This document shows positions 1-5,073 of a DNA stretch of 5,073 nt, one piece after another. The stretch comes from an uncultured Fimbriimonadales bacterium (lineage in GTDB: Bacteria > Armatimonadota > Fimbriimonadia > Fimbriimonadales > GBS-DC). Numbering within the stretch: the first letter of the stretch is position 1; each line of letters opens with the position of its first letter. Location: NCBI GenBank assembly GCA_937934465.1, contig CALGZO010000119.1, forward strand, positions 1 through 5,073. The letters run 5' to 3'. The notes beneath the pieces were generated by a model, which was given only the letters and a program-made list of their open reading frames with translations, was not told the DNA's origin and searched no databases. Made by a program: the position numbers and the translations under genes.

Positions 1-6
1 CGCTGG

Positions 7-1422
7 GTGAACGCGCCGTCAGGCGTGTGGCGTGGCTTCTTCATCGCGCCGTGCCTCGCCATTCTTGGGGTGTGGGGGATGTTCGCCCTGCAGCAAGGCG
101 AGGCGCAAGGCTACTCAGGCGGGGCGCAGAGCCACTACGCCGCCGTCGGTGTTATGATAGCAGCAGGCTACCTGAACATCTTGCTGCTTACCCTGCGTCG
201 TCAAGCGGATGTGGCGACGCAGCCGTTGCGCGCGCACCTATGGGAGTCGGGGCTGTTGCGCTTGATGGGGCTGTTGGCGATAGGCGTTGGGCTGGTCGGG
301 CTGGGTATGCCGACGGGTTCGAGTGGGTTTTGGGGCGTGCTGGCGGGGGGCGCGATTGTGGAGTGGCTGGGCGGCGCGCTCACGCGGCAGTGGCTGCAGC
401 GGGCGCACGCGCACGCGCCTGCATGGGCATATGGCGCGTTGGCGCTGGGCATCGCGCCCACTTTGGTATTCTATCTCGCGCCGCGATGGACACTGCTGGG
501 CGCGCTTAGCCCCACCTATGCGCTGATGATGGCGTCGGATATCGGGAACACCGCAGGCGTTTTGGCTCAGCCCCCACTGTGGCTCTGTGTCGCGATGCCT
601 GCGGTGCGCTATCTGCTGGTGTTGGGCGTGCTGGCGTGGGGCGTGCGTGCAGGGCGGCGCATGCAGCCGTCGCGCGCCCTACCTGCCCTGCGCTGGCTCG
701 CGTTGCCTCTGCTCTACCCGCTCATAGACTTAGCCGCGCAACGCCGCACGGAGAACCCTGTGGCGCAACTGGTAATCGCCGAGCGTCAGCCGCCGTTCGC
801 GCCTCTGCTTGGCTGCGCCGCGCTCGTTGCAGTATTGGCATACCTATCGGGGCACAGCTGGAGCGTGATGTTAATCATTCCACTGGGCGCCTTCCTGTGG
901 ATTTGGGGGTACTACTCTGCCGCGAGGCGCGTGCGTCGCTGGATCGACTCAGGAGAGCTCAACAGCGCGTTTTTGGCGGGTCTCACGCCTGCGCAGCTGT
1001 TCTGGGGCTGGGTATACGGCGCGTGGTACCAGCAGGGGCGCGTAGTGGTTGCCGTCTGTGCAGGCGTGCTGCTGGGGTGGCTCTGGCACAGCCTACTGTT
1101 TCCGACGCCGTTCGGTGTCGGGTTTGCAGGCGTCTTTTGGGTGATGGGCTTTTCCTATGGAGTTTTGCTGGTCTATTTGTTGTTGTGGTCGTGCGCGTGG
1201 TTGGTCGCTGCGCCTGCCGCCGTCCGCGACCAGTTGACAGCCTCCTCTTCCGCCGCGCCGTTGGTGACGCCCCGAACCGCGCTGCAAGCCGCGTTGTTCA
1301 GCACGCTGGGGTGCTGCGCCCCGCTCGCGCCGTTTCTGCTGGTGGGGTTGCCCTTCTACATCTCGCAGAGCGTCATCGCGCTACATCAGCGGGCGCGACC
1401 TGTTGGGGAACTCAAGCGCTAA
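7..1422 (+). CDS. Multi-pass membrane protein, possibly ABC-2 permease-like
   Basis: I do not recognise this protein firmly. It is very hydrophobic, with roughly ten to twelve likely membrane segments, for example near residues 11-27, 43-62, 83-102, 138-158, 189-212, 265-303, 345-364, 372-399 and 425-455. Short Arg-rich loops separate several of them (64-65, 212-218, 307-311). There is no soluble catalytic domain and no recognisable active-site motif. Residues 301-340 follow two membrane spans and read Arg-rich, then SGELNSAFLAGLTPAQLFWG. This resembles the cytoplasmic loop of ABC-2 type export permeases (charged patch, a leucine-rich stretch, a TP/SP turn, then a helix leading to the next span), but the match is weak and no ATPase gene lies in the window. 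The GTG start is uncertain because the frame is open to the left edge, so the true start may lie outside. The short polar start followed by a membrane helix fits a start at or just before this GTG. It probably shares a transcript with the next gene. Confidence 0.8.
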   Translation: MNAPSGVWRGFFIAPCLAILGVWGMFALQQGEAQGYSGGAQSHYAAVGVMIAAGYLNILLLTLRRQADVATQPLRAHLWESGLLRLMGLLAIGVGLVGLGMPTGSSGFWGVLAGGAIVEWLGGALTRQWLQRAHAHAPAWAYGALALGIAPTLVFYLAPRWTLLGALSPTYALMMASDIGNTAGVLAQPPLWLCVAMPAVRYLLVLGVLAWGVRAGRRMQPSRALPALRWLALPLLYPLIDLAAQRRTENPVAQLVIAERQPPFAPLLGCAALVAVLAYLSGHSWSVMLIIPLGAFLWIWGYYSAARRVRRWIDSGELNSAFLAGLTPAQLFWGWVYGAWYQQGRVVVAVCAGVLLGWLWHSLLFPTPFGVGFAGVFWVMGFSYGVLLVYLLLWSCAWLVAAPAAVRDQLTASSSAAPLVTPRTALQAALFSTLGCCAPLAPFLLVGLPFYISQSVIALHQRARPVGELKR

Positions 1423-1441
1423 TGTGGAATACTTAATACAA

Positions 1442-1448
1442 GAGGTGA
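1442..1448 (+). promoter_or_regulatory. Ribosome binding site that fixes the start of the 182-aa gene
   Basis: GAGGTGA is a seven-base match to the complement of the usual 16S rRNA 3' end and lies eight bases before the ATG at 1457. It decides against the longer reading from a TTG at 1403, which would overlap the end of the membrane protein gene and has no ribosome binding site of its own. Confidence 0.8.
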
Positions 1449-1456
1449 CGCCGACG

Positions 1457-2005
1457 ATGCTCGATCGGAACCTATCGTTGCAGCAACTGTTTGGGGAACT
1501 GGTGGAACGCGCGTTCGCGCTTTCGCTGCGCTGGGATGATCGGCAGGTGATGCGTTATTTGACGAACCTGCTGACCGAGTTCGCGCATATGGACAGCCTC
1601 TATCGCCTGCGCGACCTGAAGGGGCGACCGCTGCAGGAAGTCGCCGAGATGCTCTATTACGCCGACATTCGGCTGGGCGCGCAGTCGTTCTACCAAGAGC
1701 GCGAGGTGCATCGGCACATCGGCGACTTCACGCTGTTTTGGACGGGCGTCTACCCAGAGGCGTTGCCCAGACTCCGCGCCTCACTGCGCAAAGACCATCT
1801 GATTGACTATGTGAAGCAGGGCAAAGAATCGTATCGGCTGGTGTCGCTGTTCGATATCGGCGAGTGGCGCGAGGAAGCCCCGATGTTCCGACGCCTCTCC
1901 GAGAACTTCGAGGTGGCGATGCAGGGGCTACACGCGGTGCGTCAGCTGTGGGAGCAGATGGCGCACGAAAGCTTCCAAAGGTTCCGCCGAAGCGTGGAGG
2001 GCTGA
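1457..2005 (+). CDS. Conserved-looking soluble protein of unknown function (182 aa)
   Basis: No function can be assigned. The protein is soluble and mostly helical, with many Arg, Glu and aromatic residues and no signal peptide or membrane span. The most distinctive stretch is HIGDFTLFWTGVYPE at residues 87-101. It is preceded by an Arg/Glu/His-rich segment (EREVHRH, 81-87) and followed by a basic helix. I recall similar HIGD..LF..G..PE motifs in uncharacterised bacterial proteins but know no assigned role. The last third (about 142-182) looks like one or two long amphipathic helices. The ATG start is chosen because GAGGTGA sits eight bases upstream; an in-frame TTG at 1403 would add 18 residues without support. 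The gene starts 34 bases after the membrane protein stop, so the two are probably co-transcribed. Its stop codon lies inside the stem of the following hairpin. Third codon positions are G-rich (26 of the first 51). Confidence 0.85.
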   Translation: MLDRNLSLQQLFGELVERAFALSLRWDDRQVMRYLTNLLTEFAHMDSLYRLRDLKGRPLQEVAEMLYYADIRLGAQSFYQEREVHRHIGDFTLFWTGVYPEALPRLRASLRKDHLIDYVKQGKESYRLVSLFDIGEWREEAPMFRRLSENFEVAMQGLHAVRQLWEQMAHESFQRFRRSVEG

Positions 2006-2030
2006 GGCGTCGCGCCTCAGCCCATTTCTA
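1999..2030 (+). terminator. Hairpin terminator between convergent genes
   Basis: Bases 1999-2009 (GGGCTGAGGCG) and 2013-2023 (CGCCTCAGCCC) form a perfect 11-bp stem closed by a three-base TCG loop. The downstream plus strand reads ATTTCTAT, a weak U-rich tract, so this fits a rho-independent terminator for the two rightward genes. The TGA stop of the 182-aa gene lies in the left arm. On the minus strand no T run follows, so for clpC transcripts it would act, if at all, as a 3' end stabiliser or weak terminator. Confidence 0.7.
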
Positions 2031-2052
2031 TCGCGCGACAGACCGAGCCGAT

Positions 2053-4545
2053 TTACTGTAGCGCAGCGGTGGTCAGGTCGCTCTCGCCTGCAGGCGGCAG
2101 GTCTTCACTCTTGACGAACACGATTTCGTTGTTCTCGTTCAGACGAGCGAGGATGGTATCGCCTTCTTCGAAGCGTCCCAGCAAGAGCTGTTCGGAGAGC
2201 GGGTCTTCGATGAGCTGCTGCACCACCCGCCGCAGTGGTCGCGCGCCGTAGTTGGGGTCGTAGCCCTTCTGCGCCAAGAGGTCTTTCACGGCAGGCTCCA
2301 GCACAAGGCGCATATTGTGCGCGGCGAGCTGTTCCTGCACGCGCCCGACCATAATGTCCACAATCTGCAGGATCTCTTGGCGGGTGAGCGGGTGGAACAC
2401 TATCACCTCGTCCACGCGGTTCAGGAACTCTGGGCGGAAGAGTTTCTTCATCTCTTCGAGAACGCGGTTGCGCATCGCTTCGTAGGCGCGCGGGTCTTCA
2501 GGGTCGGTCTGCTTATCGCGGCGTAGCCCGATGCCTGCCTCTTCCACAACGGAGCGCACGCCCACATTGCTGGTCATGATGATAATCGTGTTGCGGAAGT
2601 CGACGATGTGCCCCTGCGAGTCGGTGAGCCGTCCATCTTCCATCACCTGCAGCAGCAGGTTGAACACATCGGGGTGCGCCTTCTCGATTTCATCGAGCAG
2701 CACCACGCTGTAGGGCTGGCGTCGCACGGCTTCGGTGAGGACGCCGCCCTCTTCGTAGCCGACATAGCCGGGCGGCGCGCCAATCAAGCGCGACACATTG
2801 AACCGCTCCATGTATTCGCTCATGTCGATGCGGATGAGGTTGTTCTCGTTATCGAACAGGTAGCCGGCGAGGGCGCGTGCGAGCTCCGTCTTGCCGACTC
2901 CTGTGGGACCGAGGAAGATGAAAGTGCCCATCGGTCGCTTGGGGTCTTTGAGACCGGAGCGTGCGCGTCGCAGGGCGCGCGCCACTGCCGAGACCGCCTC
3001 GTGCTGACCGATCACGCGCCGATGGAGTTCTTCTTCGATGTGGAGCAGCTTCTGCGTTTCGCTCTCCACCAGGCGGGCGACAGGGATGCCTGTCCAGCTC
3101 TGCACGATATGCGCGACATCCTGCTCGGTGACGAGGGTGGTCATCTCTTGGCGCGAGGCTTCCCACTCCTCTTCCATCGCCTCGATGCGCTCCTGCAGGG
3201 CGACCTTACGGTCTTCCAGCGATTCGAGCCGATCGAAGTCGTTCTGTTGGCGTGCGCTGGTAATCTCTTTTTGGATCATCTCCAGCTCGCCTTTTGCTTT
3301 GCGCAGTTCCATCGGCGGCAGGGTCTGTTGCAGTTTCACGCGCGAGGACGCCTCGTCGATAAGGTCAATCGCCTTATCGGGCAGGTAGCGGTCGGTGATG
3401 TAGCGGCTGGAGAGTTTCACAGCCGCCTCCACCGCGCTGTCGGTGATGATGACGCGGTGGTGCGTCTCGTAGCGGTCGCGCAAGCCCTTGAGGATTTGGA
3501 TGGCTTCTTCCATCGAGGGTTCGCGCACTTGCACGGGTTGGAATCGGCGTTCCAGTGCGGCGTCGCGCTCGATATACTTGCGGTACTCGTCTTGGGTGGT
3601 CGCGCCGACGCACTGCAGCTCGCCGCGCGCGAGGGCGGGTTTCATAATATTGGAGGCGTCGATGGCGCCTTCCGCCGCGCCTGCGCCAATCAAGGTGTGC
3701 AACTCATCCACAAATAAGATGACATCGCCTTGCGCTTTGCGTACCTCGTCCAGCACGCGCTTCATGCGCTCTTCGAACTCGCCGCGATACTTCGTACCTG
3801 CGACCAAGCCTGCCAGATCCAGCGAGATGAGCCGCTTATTGCGCAGCTGTTCGGGCACATCGCCGCTAATGATGCGTTGCGCCAAGCCTTCCACGATGGC
3901 GGTCTTGCCCACGCCGGGCGGACCGACCAGCACGGGGTTGTTTTTGGTGCGTCGCGCGAGGATTTGCATCACGCGCTCCACCTCGTTATGGCGTCCAATC
4001 ACGGGGTCAAGTTTGCCCTGACGCGCCATCTCGGTCAGGTCGCGTCCGAACTCGTCGAGTGTCGGGGTGCGCGAGCGTTGCGGGCGCGAGGAGGAGGTCG
4101 GTTGCGTTTCGTGCTCTTGTAGGTTCATCACCTCGCGTCGGGCGCGCTCCAAATCGACGCCGAGTTTGTTCAGCACGCGCGCCGCCAGCCCTTCACCCTC
4201 GCGTATCAAGCCCAGCAGCAAATGCTCAGTGCCGATATAGTTGTTGTTCAGTTGGCGCGCCTCGTCGTAGGCAAGATCGATGACGCGCTTAGCGCGGGAG
4301 GTGAGTTGCATCTCTGTGCCGTAGCGCGCTTCACTGCGCGTGGCGTAGCGCTCGATCTCGTTGCGGATGCGCTGCAGGCTCACCCCCATACGGTCTAAAA
4401 TACGCGCCGCGACGCTGTCCGACTCGCGCACCAGCCCCAGCAGCAGATGCTCGGTGCTGACCTGAGTCTCACCCAGTCGCTGCGCCTCTTCCTGCGCATA
4501 GAAAATCACTTTCCGAGCGCGTTCCGTAAATCGTTGCCACATCAT
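2053..4545 (-). CDS. clpC: ClpC, ATP-dependent Clp protease ATP-binding subunit
   Basis: ClpC is a cytoplasmic hexameric AAA+ unfoldase that threads proteins into the ClpP peptidase. It has 830 residues; B. subtilis ClpC has about 810. Two Clp N-terminal repeats (about 3-70 and 80-145) each carry a TEHLLLGL motif. AAA+ module 1 has Walker A GPPGVGKT (208-215), Walker B VILFVDE (275-281), pore loop KYRG (252-255) and ERRF arginine-finger region (332-335). A short UVR-type coiled-coil middle domain (about 410-470) distinguishes it from ClpB. Module 2 has GPTGVGKT (546-553), VVLLDE (614-619), pore loop GYVGY (593-597) and sensor-2 GARPLRR (767-773). IGL (672-674) matches the ClpP-docking loop, so a ClpP partner is expected although no clpP lies here. 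No key residue is missing. The tail runs about 15 residues past the B. subtilis end. ATG 4545 fits the SD at 4557-4552 and the family N-terminus; TTG 4551 abuts that SD and is unlikely. Confidence 0.98.
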   Translation of the reverse strand: MMWQRFTERARKVIFYAQEEAQRLGETQVSTEHLLLGLVRESDSVAARILDRMGVSLQRIRNEIERYATRSEARYGTEMQLTSRAKRVIDLAYDEARQLNNNYIGTEHLLLGLIREGEGLAARVLNKLGVDLERARREVMNLQEHETQPTSSSRPQRSRTPTLDEFGRDLTEMARQGKLDPVIGRHNEVERVMQILARRTKNNPVLVGPPGVGKTAIVEGLAQRIISGDVPEQLRNKRLISLDLAGLVAGTKYRGEFEERMKRVLDEVRKAQGDVILFVDELHTLIGAGAAEGAIDASNIMKPALARGELQCVGATTQDEYRKYIERDAALERRFQPVQVREPSMEEAIQILKGLRDRYETHHRVIITDSAVEAAVKLSSRYITDRYLPDKAIDLIDEASSRVKLQQTLPPMELRKAKGELEMIQKEITSARQQNDFDRLESLEDRKVALQERIEAMEEEWEASRQEMTTLVTEQDVAHIVQSWTGIPVARLVESETQKLLHIEEELHRRVIGQHEAVSAVARALRRARSGLKDPKRPMGTFIFLGPTGVGKTELARALAGYLFDNENNLIRIDMSEYMERFNVSRLIGAPPGYVGYEEGGVLTEAVRRQPYSVVLLDEIEKAHPDVFNLLLQVMEDGRLTDSQGHIVDFRNTIIIMTSNVGVRSVVEEAGIGLRRDKQTDPEDPRAYEAMRNRVLEEMKKLFRPEFLNRVDEVIVFHPLTRQEILQIVDIMVGRVQEQLAAHNMRLVLEPAVKDLLAQKGYDPNYGARPLRRVVQQLIEDPLSEQLLLGRFEEGDTILARLNENNEIVFVKSEDLPPAGESDLTTAALQ

Positions 4546-4547
4546 GC

Positions 4548-4616
4548 TCAACCCTCCAGCGCGGCGTTTCTGCCGACATGTGTTAGGACAACTGTCGCTT
4601 GATAGAATGTTTCCAT
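4548..4616 (-). CDS. Putative 22-aa upstream ORF (leader peptide) of clpC
   Basis: A 22-codon ORF begins METFYQATVV and ends NAALEG before TGA, two bases short of the clpC ATG at 4545. Its ATG is preceded by GGAGGT (4625-4620), which is a strong but closely spaced Shine-Dalgarno sequence (three to four bases). The peptide has no run of one amino acid, so classical amino-acid attenuation is not suggested. Translational coupling to clpC is inferred, because its final codons are the clpC ribosome binding site. It could be a chance ORF: it is short, and only start, Shine-Dalgarno sequence and position argue for translation. Confidence 0.5.
   Translation of the reverse strand: METFYQATVVLTHVGRNAALEG
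4552..4557 (-). promoter_or_regulatory. clpC ribosome binding site, inside the upstream small ORF
   Basis: On the minus strand GGAGGG lies six bases before the ATG at 4545 and nine before a second ATG at 4542. It is made of the last sense codons of the 22-codon upstream ORF (CTG GAG GGT, then TGA). Ribosomes finishing that ORF would therefore stop directly on top of the clpC initiation region. Confidence 0.8.
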
Positions 4617-4667
4617 AGAACCTCCGTCATCTCACAGGGGATTGCGCCCTACTGTGTCTTCGGCAGA
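4569..4667 (-). promoter_or_regulatory. Potential folded 5' leader of clpC mRNA
   Basis: In the minus-strand transcript TCTGCCGA (4667-4660) can pair perfectly with TCGGCAGA (4576-4569), an 8-bp stem enclosing about 83 bases. An outer GGCG/CGCC pairing (about 4687-4684 with bases just after the second arm) is also possible. Nested inside is a hairpin at 4656-4633: CACAG/CTGTG plus GGG/CCC with a two-base bulge and loop CGCAAT. The enclosed part includes the start of the 22-codon ORF, and the second arm lies in its codons for Val-Gly-Arg, so translating ribosomes would open the stem. This is read by eye; no folding energy was calculated and no known riboswitch class was recognised. Confidence 0.35.
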
Positions 4668-4691
4668 CCAGTAGCGATTCTCCCCGCCTAT

Positions 4692-4722
4692 ATTGTAGCA
4701 CAATTGGGGTTCTCAGATTCAA
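4692..4722 (-). promoter_or_regulatory. Extended -10 sigma-70-type promoter for clpC
   Basis: On the minus strand TACAAT (4697-4692, five of six consensus bases) is preceded directly by TGC, giving an extended -10 element. A poor -35, TTGAAT (4722-4717), lies 19 bases upstream; a long spacer is tolerated when an extended -10 is present. Transcription would start near 4685, giving a leader of about 140 nt before clpC. The imperfect surroundings include a 5-3-5 inverted repeat, ATTGT AGC ACAAT (4692-4704), covering the -10, which could bind a regulator. No CIRCE element and no tandem CtsR heptamer was found nearby. Confidence 0.6.
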
Positions 4723-4809
4723 GGGGGTAGGTCAACGCGCCAAGCGTGTACCTGCACGAATCGCCCACTCACTGGCAGGAATTCTCCCAAACGCTTCGTA
4801 TCGAATCAC

Positions 4810-4816
4810 AGGAGGG
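4810..4816 (+). promoter_or_regulatory. Strong Shine-Dalgarno sequence of the 33-aa ORF
   Basis: AGGAGGG ends five bases before the ATG at 4822. It is the strongest ribosome binding site in the window and the main reason to believe that the short ORF behind it is translated. Confidence 0.75.
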
Positions 4817-4821
4817 CAACA

Positions 4822-4923
4822 ATGCCTTACCGAGCGGTGTTTGCAAGGCAAAGCGTTATCCATGCGCACCCGTCGCGCACCTATCAGCGCGAGCGGGCAA
4901 TCTCACACGGGGGGGGGCTATGA
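4822..4923 (+). CDS. Putative 33-aa leader ORF, or broken N-terminus of the next gene
   Basis: This 33-codon ORF starts MPYRAVFARQ and ends SHGGGL before TGA. It has five Arg and three His and no membrane segment. AGGAGGG lies five bases before its ATG. Its stop overlaps the next start as ATGA (4920-4923), the classic arrangement for translational coupling. The three Gly codons are a run of nine G. With one more G, or a -1 slip there, the frame would continue through the downstream ATG as GGGAMSRKQ. So this may be a genuine leader peptide, a programmed frameshift, or the true N-terminus of the downstream protein separated by a homopolymer sequencing error. The sequence alone cannot decide. 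No convincing plus-strand promoter was found ahead of it; bases 4705-4809 show nothing else I can name. Confidence 0.55.
   Translation: MPYRAVFARQSVIHAHPSRTYQRERAISHGGGL
4909..4917 (+). repeat. Homopolymer run of nine G
   Basis: Nine consecutive G lie two bases before the ATG at 4920 and inside the end of the 33-codon ORF. The run may also serve as a G-rich ribosome binding site for the next gene, pairing with CCUCC through one G-U pair. Runs of this kind are prone to length change in replication, to ribosome slippage and to sequencing error. Confidence 0.95.
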
Positions 4924-5073
4924 GCCGAAAACAGCCACCCCACCCCCATCTCCTGCGCGACCTACCCAAAGCCCTCCAACGCGCCGTCCACGAAGCCGTC
5001 GCCGCCTGCCAGCCCCGCTACCGCCCGCGCCTCTACGCCTGCGACTGGCAAGAAGAACTCTATCACGAGGCGG
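4920..5073 (+). CDS. Start of an unidentified gene, truncated by the window end
   Basis: An ATG overlapping the stop of the 33-codon ORF opens a frame that stays open for 51 codons to the edge. The visible part begins MSRKQPPHPHLLRDLPKALQ, continues with an Ala-rich helix (about 21-30), then a basic Arg/Pro/Tyr segment, and ends CDWQEELYHEA. That last stretch faintly recalls sigma-70 family region 2 (an acidic helix of the D..ELYQEA type), but this is too little to assign a function. A sigma factor or small DNA-binding protein is only a guess. Codon use is unlike the other genes: 31 of 51 third positions are C and only 8 are G. It is divergent from clpC, and its expression probably depends on translation of the preceding ORF. 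Confidence 0.6.
   Translation, partial: MSRKQPPHPHLLRDLPKALQRAVHEAVAACQPRYRPRLYACDWQEELYHEA

Noticed and set aside
579..1436. 285-codon overlapping plus-strand frame inside the membrane protein gene
   Set aside because: Its Arg/Ala/Cys-rich composition looks like an out-of-frame reading of a GC-rich gene. The chosen frame gives a coherent membrane protein instead.
2085..2096. Perfect 12-bp palindrome CGCCTGCAGGCG
   Set aside because: It lies in the coding 3' end of clpC and is short enough to arise by chance in GC-rich sequence.
2608..3717. Long open frame of 369 codons on the plus strand, antisense to clpC
   Set aside because: It lies wholly within clpC, which is certain, and its His/Leu/Asp-rich composition is typical of a shadow frame opposite a GC-rich gene. 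It has no independent support.
4549..4551. TTG as the clpC start (two extra residues)
   Set aside because: It directly touches the Shine-Dalgarno sequence, leaving no spacer, and the ATG at 4545 matches the family N-terminus.
4689..4694. TATATT as a plus-strand -10, making a bidirectional promoter with clpC
   Set aside because: Five of six bases match, but no -35 or extended -10 is found at a usable distance. It is probably just the complement of the AT-rich clpC -10 region.
4730..4735. GGTCAA as a CtsR operator
   Set aside because: CtsR sites are tandem heptamers (GGTCAAA, three bases, then a second copy). Only one imperfect half is present.
4773..4788. TGGCAG followed by a short spacer as a sigma-54 promoter for the rightward gene
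   Set aside because: The -24-like part is there, but the required GC of the -12 element is missing (the sequence reads TCTCCC).
4962..5072. Minus-strand frame (36 codons, ending at a TAG) opposite the truncated right-hand gene
   Set aside because: It is open from the window edge, but the peptide is Gly/Ala/Val-rich with few basic residues, like a shadow. The plus-strand reading has a start, a coupled upstream ORF and more ordinary protein composition. It is not fully excluded because the gene is incomplete.

Overview
The window is a GC-rich bacterial chromosome fragment with two rightward genes, a leftward clpC gene converging on them, and a divergent gene that runs off the right edge. The only gene that can be named with certainty is clpC, the AAA+ unfoldase of the ClpCP protease. 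Its N-terminus (MMWQRFTERARKVIFYAQEE) and general GC-rich style suggest a deep-branching, Firmicutes-like or Armatimonadota-like lineage. That placement comes from memory of the family, not from a search, and is tentative.

Left part (1-2052): a multi-pass membrane protein of about 471 residues is followed after 34 bases by a soluble 182-residue protein of unknown function. Spacing and a good ribosome binding site suggest one transcription unit. A perfect 11-bp hairpin, which contains the second gene's stop codon, lies between this unit and the convergent clpC.

Middle (2053-4545, minus strand): complete clpC with both AAA+ modules, the short UVR-type middle domain and an IGL loop for docking to ClpP. 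It stands alone: no ctsR, mcsA or mcsB lies next to it in this window.

Right part (4546-5073): this is the most interesting stretch. On the minus strand clpC has an extended -10 promoter. Its leader of about 140 nt can fold, and it carries a 22-codon upstream ORF with its own Shine-Dalgarno sequence; that ORF's last codons form the clpC ribosome binding site. On the plus strand, a 33-codon ORF with a very strong Shine-Dalgarno sequence ends in an ATGA overlap with a downstream gene truncated by the window edge. A run of nine G lies just before that overlap. One extra G, or a -1 ribosomal slip on the run, would fuse the small ORF to the downstream gene. So both divergent genes are preceded by short, apparently translated ORFs positioned for translational coupling. 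No rRNA, tRNA, CRISPR array or insertion sequence was seen.
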